DNA of 60,828 nucleotides from Xenorhabdus lircayensis. Lineage in GTDB: Bacteria > Pseudomonadota > Gammaproteobacteria > Enterobacterales > Enterobacteriaceae. Positions 44,137 through 54,418 of this stretch are shown piece after piece. Position 1 is the stretch's first letter, and the number at the start of each line of letters is the position of its first letter. The DNA is taken from positions 1 through 60,828 of the forward strand of contig NZ_JACOII010000048.1 of the NCBI RefSeq assembly GCF_016306625.1. Reading direction: 5' to 3'. Under the pieces are notes generated by a model. The model did not search any database and was not told the DNA's origin. It saw nothing but the letters and a program-made list of their open reading frames with translations. A program made the position numbers and the translations under genes.

Positions 44137-46968
44137 ATGGATAACATCGAAGTTCGGGGCGCCCGCACCCATAATCTCAAGAACATCAATTTAATAATTC
44201 CCCGTGACAAGCTGATCGTCATTACTGGGCTGTCTGGCTCCGGTAAGTCATCTCTGGCTTTCGATACGCTGTATGCGGAAGGTCAGCGTCGCTATGTGGA
44301 ATCACTCTCTGCGTATGCCCGCCAGTTTTTGTCACTGATGGAAAAACCAGATGTCGATCATATCGAAGGGCTATCCCCCGCCATTTCCATTGAGCAAAAG
44401 TCTACTTCCCATAACCCGCGCTCTACTGTCGGGACGATCACCGAGATTCACGATTATCTCCGCCTGCTGTTTGCACGTGTGGGTGAACCGCGCTGTCCCG
44501 AGCACGATATCACGCTGGCAGCCCAAACTATCAGTCAGATGGTGGATAATGTACTGGCACTGCCGGAAGGCCAACGGCTGATGCTGCTGGCTCCTGTCGT
44601 CAAGGAGCGTAAAGGCGAGCATACCAAGCTGCTGGACAATCTCGCGGCACAAGGCTATATCCGCGCCCGTATTGATGGTGAAGTGTGTGATCTTTCAGAT
44701 CCACCCAAACTGGAATTACAGAAAAAACATACTATCGAAGTGGTCGTCGATCGTTTCAAAGTGCGTGCCGATCTCGCTCAACGGCTGGCAGAATCATTCG
44801 AAACCACACTGGAACTATCCGGTGGCACTGCTGTCATTGCCAATATGGATGATGATCAGGCCGAAGAGCTGGTTTTCTCCGCCAATTTTGCCTGTTCGGT
44901 CTGTGGCTATAGTATGAGCGAGCTGGAGCCTCGCCTGTTTTCTTTCAACAATCCCGCAGGGGCTTGCCCAACTTGTGATGGTCTGGGTGTTCAGCAATTT
45001 TTCGATCCTGACCGTGTTGTTCAAAATGAAGATATCTCCCTTGCCGGAGGTGCAATCCGAGGTTGGGATCGCCGTAATTTCTATTACTTCCAGATGCTGA
45101 GATCACTATCTGAACACTATAAGTTCGATATTGAAACGCCATTCAATCAATTGAGTCCAGACATTATAAAAGTGGTTTTATACGGTTCAGGCAAAGAATC
45201 CATTGAATTTAAATACACCAATGATCGTGGCGATGTGACCGTTCGTAACCATCCGTTCGAAGGTGTTTTGCACAATATGGAACGCCGTTATAAAGAGACG
45301 GAATCCAGTGCTGTACGTGAAGAATTGGCAAAATATATCAGCAATCGTTCCTGCGTCTCTTGTGAAGGAACCCGATTGCGTAAAGAAGCCCGTAACGTCT
45401 TTATCGAAAGCACCACTCTGCCGCAGATTTCGGATTTCAGCATCGGTCATGCGATGGCGTTTTTCCAAAATATCAAACTGAGCGGACAACGCGCTAAAAT
45501 TGCCGAAAAAGTCCTGAAAGAGATCCGTGATCGCCTGAAATTTCTGGTTAATGTGGGATTGAATTATCTGACTCTCTCCCGTTCAGCAGAAACCCTTTCC
45601 GGTGGTGAAGCTCAACGTATCCGTTTGGCCAGCCAGATTGGTGCCGGTCTTGTCGGAGTGATGTATGTGCTGGATGAACCCTCCATTGGCTTGCATCAAC
45701 GAGATAATGAGCGTTTGCTGGAAACTTTGCTGCATCTGCGCAATCTGGGTAATACCGTTATCGTGGTCGAACATGACGAAGATGCCATCCGTGCGGCTGA
45801 CCATATTATTGATATCGGGCCTGGGGCGGGCGTGCATGGCGGCGAGATTGTTGCCGAAGGGACTATCACCGATATCATGGAGAGTAAAAAATCTCTCACA
45901 GGAAAATTCCTGAGTGGTGAATGTAAAATTGCCATCCCAGAGCAGCGTGTACCTGCCAATCCAGACAAGATGCTGAAATTGATTGGCGCAAAAGGCAATA
46001 ACCTGAAAAAGGTGACATTAAAACTGCCTGTTGGCCTGTTTACCTGTATCACAGGGGTTTCTGGTTCGGGTAAATCAACGCTGATCAACGATACGCTATT
46101 CCCTATCGCACAGCGCCAGCTAAACGGGGCAACAAACATTAATCCTGCACCTTATATCAATATCCAAGGTCTTGAGCATTTTGACAAGGTAATCGATATC
46201 GACCAAAGCCCGATCGGCAGAACCCCCCGTTCAAACCCGGCCACTTATACTGGTGTGTTTACCCCTGTGCGGGAATTATTTTCAGGCGTTCCTGAATCTC
46301 GTGCCCGTGGCTATACACTAGGGCGTTTCAGTTTCAATGTTAAGGGGGGACGCTGTGAAGCCTGTCAGGGCGATGGCGTGATAAAGGTTGAGATGCACTT
46401 CCTGCCTGATATTTATGTGCCTTGCGATCAATGTAAGGGCAAGCGTTACAACCGCGAAACGCTGGAAATCAAATATAAGGGCAAGAATATTAATGAAGTG
46501 CTGAATATGACCATTGAAGAGGCCCGGGAGTTTTTCGATGCGGTTCCAGCCCTCGCCCGCAAGCTGCAAACTTTGATTGATGTCGGCCTTTCCTATATTC
46601 GCTTGGGGCAATCCGCAACGACACTTTCAGGTGGGGAAGCACAGCGAGTAAAACTGGCGCGGGAATTATCCAAACGGGGTACAGGCCAAACACTGTATAT
46701 CCTTGATGAACCGACAACTGGCCTGCATTTCGCGGATATTCAGCAATTACTGTCTGTTCTGCATCAACTGAGAGATCAAGGAAACACGATTGTTGTGATC
46801 GAGCATAATCTGGATGTGATCAAAACGGCTGACTGGATTGTCGATCTTGGCCCTGAAGGTGGCAGCGGCGGCGGTGAAATATTGGTATCGGGAACACCAG
46901 AAGAAGTAGCTCAATGTAAAGCGTCTCATACTGCCCATTTTTTGAAGCCAATACTTGAGCGTGACTAG
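44137..46968 (+). CDS. uvrA: Excinuclease ABC subunit UvrA
   Basis: DNA damage sensor of nucleotide excision repair, a dimeric ATPase with two ABC modules, 943 residues. Walker A sites [10 protein letters not shown] (near 31-40) and [10 protein letters not shown] (near 642-651), ABC signatures LSGGEAQRI and LSGGEAQRV, and the zinc-binding [16 protein letters not shown] and [16 protein letters not shown] pairs are all intact. It is SOS-controlled by the LexA box upstream and ends at a strong terminator. Confidence 0.97.
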   Translation: MDNIEVRGARTHNLKNINLIIPRDKLIVITGLSGSGKSSLAFDTLYAEGQRRYVESLSAYARQFLSLMEKPDVDHIEGLSPAISIEQKSTSHNPRSTVGTITEIHDYLRLLFARVGEPRCPEHDITLAAQTISQMVDNVLALPEGQRLMLLAPVVKERKGEHTKLLDNLAAQGYIRARIDGEVCDLSDPPKLELQKKHTIEVVVDRFKVRADLAQRLAESFETTLELSGGTAVIANMDDDQAEELVFSANFACSVCGYSMSELEPRLFSFNNPAGACPTCDGLGVQQFFDPDRVVQNEDISLAGGAIRGWDRRNFYYFQMLRSLSEHYKFDIETPFNQLSPDIIKVVLYGSGKESIEFKYTNDRGDVTVRNHPFEGVLHNMERRYKETESSAVREELAKYISNRSCVSCEGTRLRKEARNVFIESTTLPQISDFSIGHAMAFFQNIKLSGQRAKIAEKVLKEIRDRLKFLVNVGLNYLTLSRSAETLSGGEAQRIRLASQIGAGLVGVMYVLDEPSIGLHQRDNERLLETLLHLRNLGNTVIVVEHDEDAIRAADHIIDIGPGAGVHGGEIVAEGTITDIMESKKSLTGKFLSGECKIAIPEQRVPANPDKMLKLIGAKGNNLKKVTLKLPVGLFTCITGVSGSGKSTLINDTLFPIAQRQLNGATNINPAPYINIQGLEHFDKVIDIDQSPIGRTPRSNPATYTGVFTPVRELFSGVPESRARGYTLGRFSFNVKGGRCEACQGDGVIKVEMHFLPDIYVPCDQCKGKRYNRETLEIKYKGKNINEVLNMTIEEAREFFDAVPALARKLQTLIDVGLSYIRLGQSATTLSGGEAQRVKLARELSKRGTGQTLYILDEPTTGLHFADIQQLLSVLHQLRDQGNTIVVIEHNLDVIKTADWIVDLGPEGGSGGGEILVSGTPEEVAQCKASHTAHFLKPILERD

Positions 46969-46999
46969 TTTACTTTAGTAACCAAAATAATCTACTATC

Positions 47000-47022
47000 C
47001 TCCCCACACCGTGGGGAGTTTT
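47000..47022 (+). terminator. Terminator after uvrA
   Basis: A perfect 8-base stem CTCCCCAC/GTGGGGAG with a 3-base loop and TTTT. Confidence 0.85.
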
Positions 47023-47221
47023 CATCTGTTTTATAACCAATTGTTAACCAAACCCACCCCCATACGTGCAAAAAAGACTTTTCTTGCAGTCATTTCGAAT
47101 GAAATAACCTTTCGTAAATCAGCATCGTATTGTTGATCTAATATTATTAATGATCACATTGCCGATGTACTAATGTCATAATGACATAACATATGCTCTA
47201 AATTTATAATGGAGATTCTAC

Positions 47222-47380
47222 ATGTATATGTTTTTACCATTCTTAATTGCGCTAGTTATCATTGTCACTGTCATTACCGGCAAGAAAAAGCTGACGTATA
47301 CGCTTTGGTTTGCTTTATTCGTCATCACGGTATTTTGGTTTAAATATCATGCTACTGATGCATTGAATCTTTCTTTCTAA
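47222..47380 (+). CDS. Small DUF5993-type membrane protein
   Basis: A 52-residue protein with GGAG six bases before its ATG. Two hydrophobic segments (MFLPFLIALVIIVTVITG near 3-20 and LWFALFVITVFWF near 28-40) flank a GKKKLTY turn, so it should be a hairpin in the inner membrane. The pattern matches the DUF5993 family, which is often found just before DsbB-like genes. The next gene starts 12 bases later, so the two are almost certainly one operon. Its function is unknown; partnership in thiol oxidation is inferred from context only. Confidence 0.7.
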   Translation: MYMFLPFLIALVIIVTVITGKKKLTYTLWFALFVITVFWFKYHATDALNLSF

Positions 47381-47392
47381 TCGGAGCCCGTA

Positions 47393-47959
47393 ATGAATAA
47401 TACAATGTCATCACCAAGTAATATTAACCTGGCAACAGCCTTGAATATTCTCGGTCTGTTCGGTATTAGTGTGATTTTGATAGTCGCATTTTATTATCAA
47501 TTAGCGCGTTTTGAACTTCCTTGCCCATTATGTTTATTGCAACGCGCAGGCATCATAATGATTGGTTTCGGCTTTTTGTTTAATATTTATTTTGGCATAA
47601 AAAATGCCCATTATAGCTTCTCACTACTTGGCTGTATTGTGACTGGATTCGTTGCCATGCGTCAGGTTTCTCTACATATCCTGCCGGGAGATACTGGATA
47701 TGGTTCAACTTTCTTCGGATTGCATTTTTATACTTGGGCTGCAATTCTGTCTATTCTGACCATCATTGCCATCGCGGTTATTATGCCTCTGAAAGCAGGC
47801 AATACTGAATCGGCAAGATACTCCCCTCCAACATTAGGCAAAATTGCCATGGGTTTGTTCGCATTTTTAATCGCAGCCAATCTGGTTTCTACCATATTGG
47901 AATGTGGCAGTGGGCAATGTGATGACAACCCAACGTTCTATCAGTTACTGAAAAAGTAA
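47393..47959 (+). CDS. DsbB-family disulfide bond formation protein
   Basis: Four-helix inner-membrane protein of 188 residues. The first cysteine pair is in ELPCPLCLLQR (Cys44/Cys47), the DsbB quinone-linked CxxC. The second pair of classical DsbB, in the loop between helices 3 and 4, is missing: that loop (HILPGDTGYGST) has no cysteines. Instead Cys171 and Cys176 (ECGSGQCDDN) sit after the fourth helix. It is thus a divergent DsbB relative, in operon with a DUF5993 gene, and not the main housekeeping DsbB. Confidence 0.8.
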   Translation: MNNTMSSPSNINLATALNILGLFGISVILIVAFYYQLARFELPCPLCLLQRAGIIMIGFGFLFNIYFGIKNAHYSFSLLGCIVTGFVAMRQVSLHILPGDTGYGSTFFGLHFYTWAAILSILTIIAIAVIMPLKAGNTESARYSPPTLGKIAMGLFAFLIAANLVSTILECGSGQCDDNPTFYQLLKK

Positions 47960-48050
47960 TCTGTCCATATTGGAACCATTAAGCAGAAAGGCTGCGGTAT
48001 TCTGGCAGCCTTCTACTTTCGACAAAAAGCCTCAGCAATACATTCCGCAA

Positions 48051-49178
48051 TTATCGATTCAATATAACCGAATCGATGAAATAACAGACTTCATGAGCCT
48101 CTTCTGGCGTTGGAACCTCCAACTTGCCAAGCATTCGATCCATCACCTTATCCGGTACCGCATATTGGCGATTACTGTTCTGCTGCCGCCAGCACTTGTA
48201 GTCTTGTTCAATGTAAACAACCCTAACTCTGGCATTATAACTCACGAACAATTTGATCAACTGCTGACGCATTTTCCCTGTCAAATTAGTGGCATTCCAG
48301 ATGAAATCTTGCCTATTGCGTAGATTCTCTCTGGCTTGCTGCTTCGCCTGCTGTACTACCCAACCATTAGCATCTTTATCTTCTGGGCTAATTTGATGCT
48401 CGCGACGAATTGCATCCAGACTGATGACTGGCATTCTTTTACCATGCTGTTGGATAAAATGGTCTTTACCCATACCCGGCAATCCACACAGCAAAATCAC
48501 CTTACTGCCATAGTCATCATAAGGCTGATAATCTGGCTGTTCACTGTCAGTAGAAAAGTAATGGAAACGGGCTTCACCAGAAGAAAATGCCCATGGCTCA
48601 CACCAACAGTCCTGCTCACGACAGTAAAGTTCAAACAGTTCAATACGCTCAAGCAACTCTCGCGTATCATGGCATGTGCGCCCCAATACATCCGCTTTTG
48701 CCAGTAAAGTCAGCAAATAAGTATCGACACGTAATGACGCCGCCAGTAGTGCTTTTTGTGGACTCGGTTTTTCCATTAACCACAATGGCAATCCATGAAA
48801 ACGCACAAGTGCAACGATTTGTTCCCGTATTACAAATGGCGTAGGTATTTGCTGAAACAAAATTTGTCTGACCGTCAATTCACCTTTACGGGCGTGACCC
48901 GGAGAAATAGTGCGTCCATCCCAATCCTCCCGCGTCGTGCTACGCTTCTCTACATCATGCAATAGTGCTGCTGCCCAGAGAATCTCCTGTTCTTCAGCCG
49001 TCAACAATGAGTATTCCGGCAATTTTTCCAATGCAGCCAATACCATTTGAGTATGGATTGCGACATCACCTTCGGCATGATGAGTCGGATCTTGTTGAAC
49101 TCCATCCATATCAGCGATAAAAGAGAAAGTTGAGGATAAGTAATCCCATGCTTTATTGTGACTGAATACCCAACTCAT
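48051..49178 (-). CDS. HD-domain plus polynucleotide-kinase protein (HD-Pnk type RNA end healing)
   Basis: 375 residues in two modules. Residues 30-190 form an HD phosphohydrolase, with His34 (HHAEGD), His74-Asp75 (LLHDVEKR), His95, His129 (RFHGLP) and Asp163. Residues 226-375 form a T4-Pnkp-like kinase: P-loop CGLPGMGKDHF (231-241), SLDAIRRE (Asp255), and the lid RQYAVPDKVMDRMLGKLEVP. Such fusions heal 3' phosphate and 5' hydroxyl ends; Runella slithyformis HD-Pnk is the characterised example. It overlaps the upstream RNA ligase gene by 4 bases (ATGA), forming a two-gene repair operon. Confidence 0.85.
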   Translation of the reverse strand: MSWVFSHNKAWDYLSSTFSFIADMDGVQQDPTHHAEGDVAIHTQMVLAALEKLPEYSLLTAEEQEILWAAALLHDVEKRSTTREDWDGRTISPGHARKGELTVRQILFQQIPTPFVIREQIVALVRFHGLPLWLMEKPSPQKALLAASLRVDTYLLTLLAKADVLGRTCHDTRELLERIELFELYCREQDCWCEPWAFSSGEARFHYFSTDSEQPDYQPYDDYGSKVILLCGLPGMGKDHFIQQHGKRMPVISLDAIRREHQISPEDKDANGWVVQQAKQQARENLRNRQDFIWNATNLTGKMRQQLIKLFVSYNARVRVVYIEQDYKCWRQQNSNRQYAVPDKVMDRMLGKLEVPTPEEAHEVCYFIDSVILNR

Positions 49179-49924
49179 TCTCTTTCTCCTTTCGCACTAT
49201 ATTTCTTCAGGTTAGAAAATTCATTCGAATTAGAAAGACATTCAAAATAGAGAGGAGCCCTTTGCCAATGACGCTTCCAATGAATATCCGTTTTGACATG
49301 GTTTTTTCGCACATATTTAAAAACATGATGTGCAAAATCAGTAAATAAATATTCCCCTGCATCGCGGCTAACAATACCCTCCATCGAACACACCTGTTTG
49401 GTTTGTGTATCCCATGAAGAAAAATAACTTCCCTGCTTTACCGTTTTGATAATATTTTGCATAAATTGAGATTCATTCCGCGTTTCAGGAATGCTGATTT
49501 CAGGCACAGTCGGAAAATCGAATAACGCGGCATAAAATTTGACTTCTTCCCAACTGAGCCAGCTATCTTTAATGCGTACCGCAAACACAAAAAAATATTC
49601 TTCAAGATGACGATATTCAATGGAGTGAATGGCATAAAGATTTTCGCCAAAGATCTCGATATCACCTAAATCATCTTTGAGCAATTGCCAACGCTGGCGA
49701 ATTTGTTGAGTCCATGCCGATTGTGTTGGTGCAGCATGAGATCGGGCAAATACGCCATATCGATTCAGACAGTTATTTTCACCGTCTAACTTTTCTGTGT
49801 GAACAAGCTGCTTAATTTTTTGCACATCTTGCCACCAATGATGATTAATGCGATCGTCACTGGTCGTGCCTGGTGAGAACGGGTAATGGAACGTTCTACC
49901 ATATTTTCTTGATTGCATATCCAT
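49175..49924 (-). CDS. ATP-dependent RNA ligase
   Basis: 249 residues with the nucleotidyltransferase motifs in order: motif I EKLDGENNCL (lysine nucleophile Lys45), FARSHA (Arg61), motif III FGENLYAIHS (Glu94), motif IV MEGIV (Glu182) and motif V FKYVRKNHV (Lys203). It is close in size to small RNA ligases that lack a large C-terminal domain. It is followed by the overlapping HD-Pnk gene, so end healing and sealing are encoded together. A hairpin AAAAGCG/CGCTTTT (49957-49976) lies in the leader. Confidence 0.87.
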   Translation of the reverse strand: MDMQSRKYGRTFHYPFSPGTTSDDRINHHWWQDVQKIKQLVHTEKLDGENNCLNRYGVFARSHAAPTQSAWTQQIRQRWQLLKDDLGDIEIFGENLYAIHSIEYRHLEEYFFVFAVRIKDSWLSWEEVKFYAALFDFPTVPEISIPETRNESQFMQNIIKTVKQGSYFSSWDTQTKQVCSMEGIVSRDAGEYLFTDFAHHVFKYVRKNHVKTDIHWKRHWQRAPLYFECLSNSNEFSNLKKYSAKGERE

Positions 49925-50381
49925 AATGCTTTGACTCTTTTAATAATTATCCCAATAAAAGCGCAATAACGCTTTTACAGACTAATGTTCATCCTAATAA
50001 TCGATGAAAGAGCTCAAGAGTTGGTATTACATTTTCTTTATTTCCATTCAGTTAATCTTTTAGCATCAAAAGATTGAATTATATCTTCGATTGGATTGGG
50101 TATTACAGTGAAAGGGAGTTGTTAAAAATTTAGACGCTAGTATATATAAAACCGTTATAGATTGACATGGAGAACAAACTTCAAGCAAAAATAACCAATA
50201 AAAATCTTCTACTTTGAGCTATCACAGGGATATCTGTGATATGAAAACTCATGTTATCTTGTTATGCGAAATATTCTGTATTACTAATCCTACGGACTGA
50301 AACCTTTAATTCACGTGGTTGTGGAGTTTCCCCTGTCCACTATTAGAACAGGGGATGTGTAAATCCTACTGCGGAAAATTA
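49925..50381. other. Intergenic region between the RNA ligase and tyrB
   Basis: About 457 bases with no convincing gene on either strand. It holds the leader hairpin at 49957-49976 and a CCCCTGT/ACAGGGG hairpin at 50330-50354, 28 bases after the tyrB stop, which may end tyrB transcription although no T tract follows. No sigma-54 type TGGC-N8-TGC element was seen before the ligase. Confidence 0.45.
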
Positions 50382-51575
50382 CTAACTCACCGCAGCAAAC
50401 GCCTCAGCAATGCGTTGTACGTTGTGATGGTTCACTCCCGCCATGCAAACGCGGCCAGAACCCACCAAGTAAACGCCAAATTCTTTACGCAGTCGATCAA
50501 CTTGCGCCTGACTGAATCCGGTATAACTGAACATACCGTGCTGTGTCAGTAAATGGTCAAAATTTTTCTCTGGCAAAGCTTGTTTCAGTGCATTAACCAA
50601 CACTGTCCGCATTTCTCGAATGCGCAAACGCATCCGTTCAACTTCTTCCAGCCATTGGCTTTTAAATTCAGGATTACCTAAGACCCTGGCAACAACCTGA
50701 GCACCAAAATTCGGTGGGCTAGAATAAATACGGCGTACACCCGCTTTCAATTGCCCCAAGACACATTCTGCGGCTTTTGTATCATCACCGATAACTGATA
50801 ATCCACCGGCACGCTCACCATACAGTGAAAAGATTTTCGAGAATGAATTACTGACCAGACAAGGTAATTCTGCATTTGCCATTGCGCGGATTGCATAGGC
50901 ATCTTCTTCCATGCCATCTGCAAACCCCTGATAGGCGATATCAAGGAAAGGGATTAACGCCCTCTCTTTAGCAATCTGAACTACCTGATCCCATTGGTCA
51001 TTAGTTAGATCTGATCCCGTCGGATTATGGCAGCAAGGATGCATCAAAATAATGCTTTTTGCTGGCAGTTGCTTGAATTTTTCCAGCATTTCGTCAAATT
51101 TTACCCCTTTGGTTTTGTCATCAAAGTAAGGGTAATAATTCACCTTGATCCCTGCTCCGGCAAAAATTGCAGCATGATTTTCCCATGTTGGATCACTGCA
51201 CCACACTTCAGAATCAGGGAAATAACGGTGTAAAAAATCTGCTCCCACTTTCAATGCGCCTGAACCACCCACTGTTTGAATGGTCGCAATACGTTTCTGA
51301 TTTAACAATGGATGATCTTTACCGAACAGCAATTCCTGAATTGCTACTCGATAGGCAAGTAGTCCTTCCATGGGGAGATAAAGAGAAGCAGACTGTGGCA
51401 AAGCGCTCATTTGCTCTTCAGCGGTTGCAACAGCCTGCAATTGCGGGGTGATGCCTTGTTCATCGTAATAGAGCCCGATGCTCAAATTGATTTTTTCTGC
51501 TCGAGGATCGTTATTAAATTCTTCCATCAACGACAGAATAGGATCACCTGCATACGCATCAACATTCTGGAACAC
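50382..51575 (-). CDS. tyrB: Aromatic amino acid aminotransferase TyrB
   Basis: PLP-dependent class I aminotransferase, 397 residues as in E. coli TyrB, making Phe, Tyr and also Leu/Asp from 2-oxo acids. The start [20 protein letters not shown] and the PLP-lysine segment [18 protein letters not shown] are TyrB-like. [17 protein letters not shown] carries the cofactor-site asparagine. It follows alr by 65 bases on the same strand. Confidence 0.94.
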   Translation of the reverse strand: MFQNVDAYAGDPILSLMEEFNNDPRAEKINLSIGLYYDEQGITPQLQAVATAEEQMSALPQSASLYLPMEGLLAYRVAIQELLFGKDHPLLNQKRIATIQTVGGSGALKVGADFLHRYFPDSEVWCSDPTWENHAAIFAGAGIKVNYYPYFDDKTKGVKFDEMLEKFKQLPAKSIILMHPCCHNPTGSDLTNDQWDQVVQIAKERALIPFLDIAYQGFADGMEEDAYAIRAMANAELPCLVSNSFSKIFSLYGERAGGLSVIGDDTKAAECVLGQLKAGVRRIYSSPPNFGAQVVARVLGNPEFKSQWLEEVERMRLRIREMRTVLVNALKQALPEKNFDHLLTQHGMFSYTGFSQAQVDRLRKEFGVYLVGSGRVCMAGVNHHNVQRIAEAFAAVS

Positions 51576-51640
51576 TACGTTATACTCCCTGCTACTGAGT
51601 TATATAAAAGACGTACTAGCAGACAATATAACTTACCGGA

Positions 51641-52720
51641 TTATTCGTCTAGATATTCCATCGCAACACGCGAAGTCAATTTAGTGATCAATTCATAAGC
51701 ACTGATCCCCGAATGTCCAGCGATTCTTTCAACTGGCAGGACACTGCCCCAAAGGATAACTTCATTCCCAACTTTATCCTGACATGCAGGCCCTAAATCC
51801 ACAGTAATCATATCCATGGAAACACGACCAACAAGTGGCACTTCCCGACCATTAATAAATACTGGCGTGCCGGCTGGAGCACTACGGGGATAACCATCAC
51901 CATATCCCATTGCCACGACACCAAGACAGGTGTCACGTTCACTACTCCACGTACCGCCGTATCCTACCGATTCACCTACTTTATGTTTACGTACAGCGAT
52001 TAAACTGGATTTTAGTGTCATGGCAGGGATCAAATTGAAATCAGCAGCGGTTTTGTCCACCATCGGTGAGACGCCGTACACCATGATGCCAGGACGAACC
52101 CAATTCAAATGCGCTTGGGGCCACAATAAAATTCCACCCGATGCAGCTATGGATTTCTCGCCAGATTTATCCGCAATAAATGCCATAAAATGATCAATTT
52201 GTTGGCAAGTCGTCTCTATGGTAGGTTCATCTGCACGGCTAAAATGGCTGACGATATTAACGGGCTGTTCAACGTTATGGCAGCGGCTCAAGCGTTGATA
52301 AAACGTCTCAGCTTCATCAATCCTAACTCCCAAACGATGCATGCCTGTATCCAGTTTCATCCACACTTTAATCGGATGGGACAAATCTGCCTGTTCCAAT
52401 GCTTCGAGCTGCTCAATGCTATGCACCACGGTTTCAATATGATTGACGACAAGAACGGGTAAATCCGCCGCCTCAAAAAAACCTTCTAATAGCAAGATTG
52501 GTTTGACGATCCCACCACTACGCAGGGCGAGAGCTTCTCCAATTCGAGCGACACCAAAACAATCAGCGTCTTCCATTGTGTACGCAGTTTCTAATAAACC
52601 ATGTCCATAGGCGTTTGCTTTCACAACTGCAATTACTTTACTGTCAGGAGCTTGTACCCTAACCTGTTGCAGATTATGTCGCAGAGCGCGGCGGTCGATA
52701 ACAGCAGTTGCCGCTTTCAT
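51641..52720 (-). CDS. alr: Alanine racemase Alr
   Basis: PLP enzyme that makes D-alanine for peptidoglycan. With the start [20 protein letters not shown] at 52720, with AAAAGGGGACAAA in front, it has 359 residues, the same as E. coli Alr. A reading from 52777 adds 19 unlikely residues. The PLP lysine is in [10 protein letters not shown] (near 30-39) and the catalytic tyrosine in VGYGGTWSS. dnaB lies 51 bases from the longer reading, upstream in reverse orientation order (dnaB-alr-tyrB), as in enterics. Confidence 0.95.
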   Translation of the reverse strand: MKAATAVIDRRALRHNLQQVRVQAPDSKVIAVVKANAYGHGLLETAYTMEDADCFGVARIGEALALRSGGIVKPILLLEGFFEAADLPVLVVNHIETVVHSIEQLEALEQADLSHPIKVWMKLDTGMHRLGVRIDEAETFYQRLSRCHNVEQPVNIVSHFSRADEPTIETTCQQIDHFMAFIADKSGEKSIAASGGILLWPQAHLNWVRPGIMVYGVSPMVDKTAADFNLIPAMTLKSSLIAVRKHKVGESVGYGGTWSSERDTCLGVVAMGYGDGYPRSAPAGTPVFINGREVPLVGRVSMDMITVDLGPACQDKVGNEVILWGSVLPVERIAGHSGISAYELITKLTSRVAMEYLDE

Positions 52721-52827
52721 TTTGTCCCCTTTTGATGATTTTCCAGTCAGGCCTGGTAAATAACAGCCTATCCCCATAGATGCTGATTATTGCAAATCAT
52801 TTGAACATGAACGATAGGCCGCTAGAT

Positions 52828-54237
52828 TTATTCGTCGCTATAGGTTGGCCCAGCGTAATTATCGAACCGTGACCATTGACCATTAAACGTCAACCTTACC
52901 GAACCGATAGGGCCGTTACGCTGTTTACCAAGGATGATTTCTGCCACACCTTTCAGTTCACTGTTGTCGTGATAAACCTCGTCACGATAGATAAACATGA
53001 TCAAGTCGGCATCCTGTTCGATAGAGCCTGATTCACGCAGGTCGGAGTTAACCGGACGCTTATCGGCTCGCTGCTCCAAACTACGGTTAAGCTGGGAGAG
53101 TGCAACAACCGGCACCTGAAGCTCTTTCGCCAACGCTTTCAATGAACGGGAAATTTCCGCAATCTCCAGTGTTCGGTTGTCAGATAAAGAAGGAACCCGC
53201 ATCAATTGCAGATAGTCGATCATAATCAAGCTCAGTCCGCCATGTTCACGGAAAATCCGTCGCGCACGGGAGCGCACTTCTGTCGGCGTCAAACCGGATG
53301 AGTCATCGATATACATATTGCGTTTTTCCAACAAAATACCCATGGTGCTGGAAATACGCGCCCAATCTTCATCATCAAGCTGACCGGTACGAATACGCGT
53401 TTGATCCACGCGAGAAAGGGACGCCAGCATACGCATCATGATCTGGTTGCCGGGCATCTCAAGACTAAAAATCAATACTGGCTTATCCTGCATCATCGCT
53501 GCGTTTTCACACAGGTTCATCGCAAAGGTCGTTTTACCCATCGAAGGACGCGCGGCCACGATGACTAAATCTGATTTTTGCAGACCCGCGGTTTTTTTAT
53601 CCAGATCTTGATAACCTGTAGAAACTCCCGTCACACCGTCATGTGGACGCTGATAGAGCTGTTCAATTCGTTCAACGGTTTCTTCAAGTATCTGCTCAAT
53701 GCCTTTCGGGCCATCTTCTTTGTTGGCCCGATTTTCTGCAATCTGGAATACCCGTGATTCCGCCAGATCCAGTAATTCTTCGCTGGTTCGCCCTTGTGGA
53801 TCATAACCCGCATCTGCAATTTCATTTGCCACTGAGATCATGTCACGAACTACCGCCCGTTCACGGACGATATCAGCATAAGCATTAATGTTCGCTGCAC
53901 TTGGGGTATTTTTTGACAATTCTGCCAGATAGGCGAATCCACCGACATTATCGAGTGCACCATTCTGTTCAAGAGATTCCGATAACGTAATCAGGTCGAT
54001 AGGTTTACCCGTTTCGAGCAAACGCTGCATCTCAGAGAAAATACGCCTGTGTGGTCGGCTGAAAAAATCATTGCTGACAACACGCTCGGAAACATTATCC
54101 CAACGCTCGTTATCCAGCATCAAACCGCCCAACACTGATTGCTCTGCTTCCAAAGAGTGTGGTGGAAGTTTCAGCCCTTCCATTTGGCGATCTTTTGGTT
54201 CAGCCATACTGTTGTTAGTTGGTTTTTTTCCAGCCAT
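52828..54237 (-). CDS. dnaB: Replicative DNA helicase DnaB
   Basis: Hexameric 5'-3' replicative helicase, 469 residues (E. coli 471). The N-terminal primase-interacting domain (LPPHSLEAEQSVLGGLM) and the RecA-type ATPase domain with Walker A ARPSMGKTTFAMN (near 228-240), Walker B MIDYLQLM and the arginine-rich LRESGSIEQDADLIMFI are intact. No intein interrupts the motifs. It is first in the dnaB-alr-tyrB run on this strand. Confidence 0.97.
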   Translation of the reverse strand: MAGKKPTNNSMAEPKDRQMEGLKLPPHSLEAEQSVLGGLMLDNERWDNVSERVVSNDFFSRPHRRIFSEMQRLLETGKPIDLITLSESLEQNGALDNVGGFAYLAELSKNTPSAANINAYADIVRERAVVRDMISVANEIADAGYDPQGRTSEELLDLAESRVFQIAENRANKEDGPKGIEQILEETVERIEQLYQRPHDGVTGVSTGYQDLDKKTAGLQKSDLVIVAARPSMGKTTFAMNLCENAAMMQDKPVLIFSLEMPGNQIMMRMLASLSRVDQTRIRTGQLDDEDWARISSTMGILLEKRNMYIDDSSGLTPTEVRSRARRIFREHGGLSLIMIDYLQLMRVPSLSDNRTLEIAEISRSLKALAKELQVPVVALSQLNRSLEQRADKRPVNSDLRESGSIEQDADLIMFIYRDEVYHDNSELKGVAEIILGKQRNGPIGSVRLTFNGQWSRFDNYAGPTYSDE

Positions 54238-54418
54238 GTATACCGCTTCAATCCACTAAACAAGAACAAAATAGCGCATCAGTATACGCCATGAAAATAG
54301 CCTTGAGTAATTATATATAGAATGTAATGATTTCGGATACATTAACGCCGTTTGCAGCGGTTTCATTTCAAACGTGCGAGGCTGTTCCCAATATTTTTAA
54401 AATAATGAGAGGGTTATC

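Noticed and set aside
47986-48015. Possible terminator between dsbB-like gene and HD-Pnk gene
   Set aside because: The CTGCGG...CTGGCAG segment forms only a weak, mismatched hairpin without a T tract.
52828-54237. Intein in dnaB
   Set aside because: Walker A and later motifs are continuous and the length is normal.
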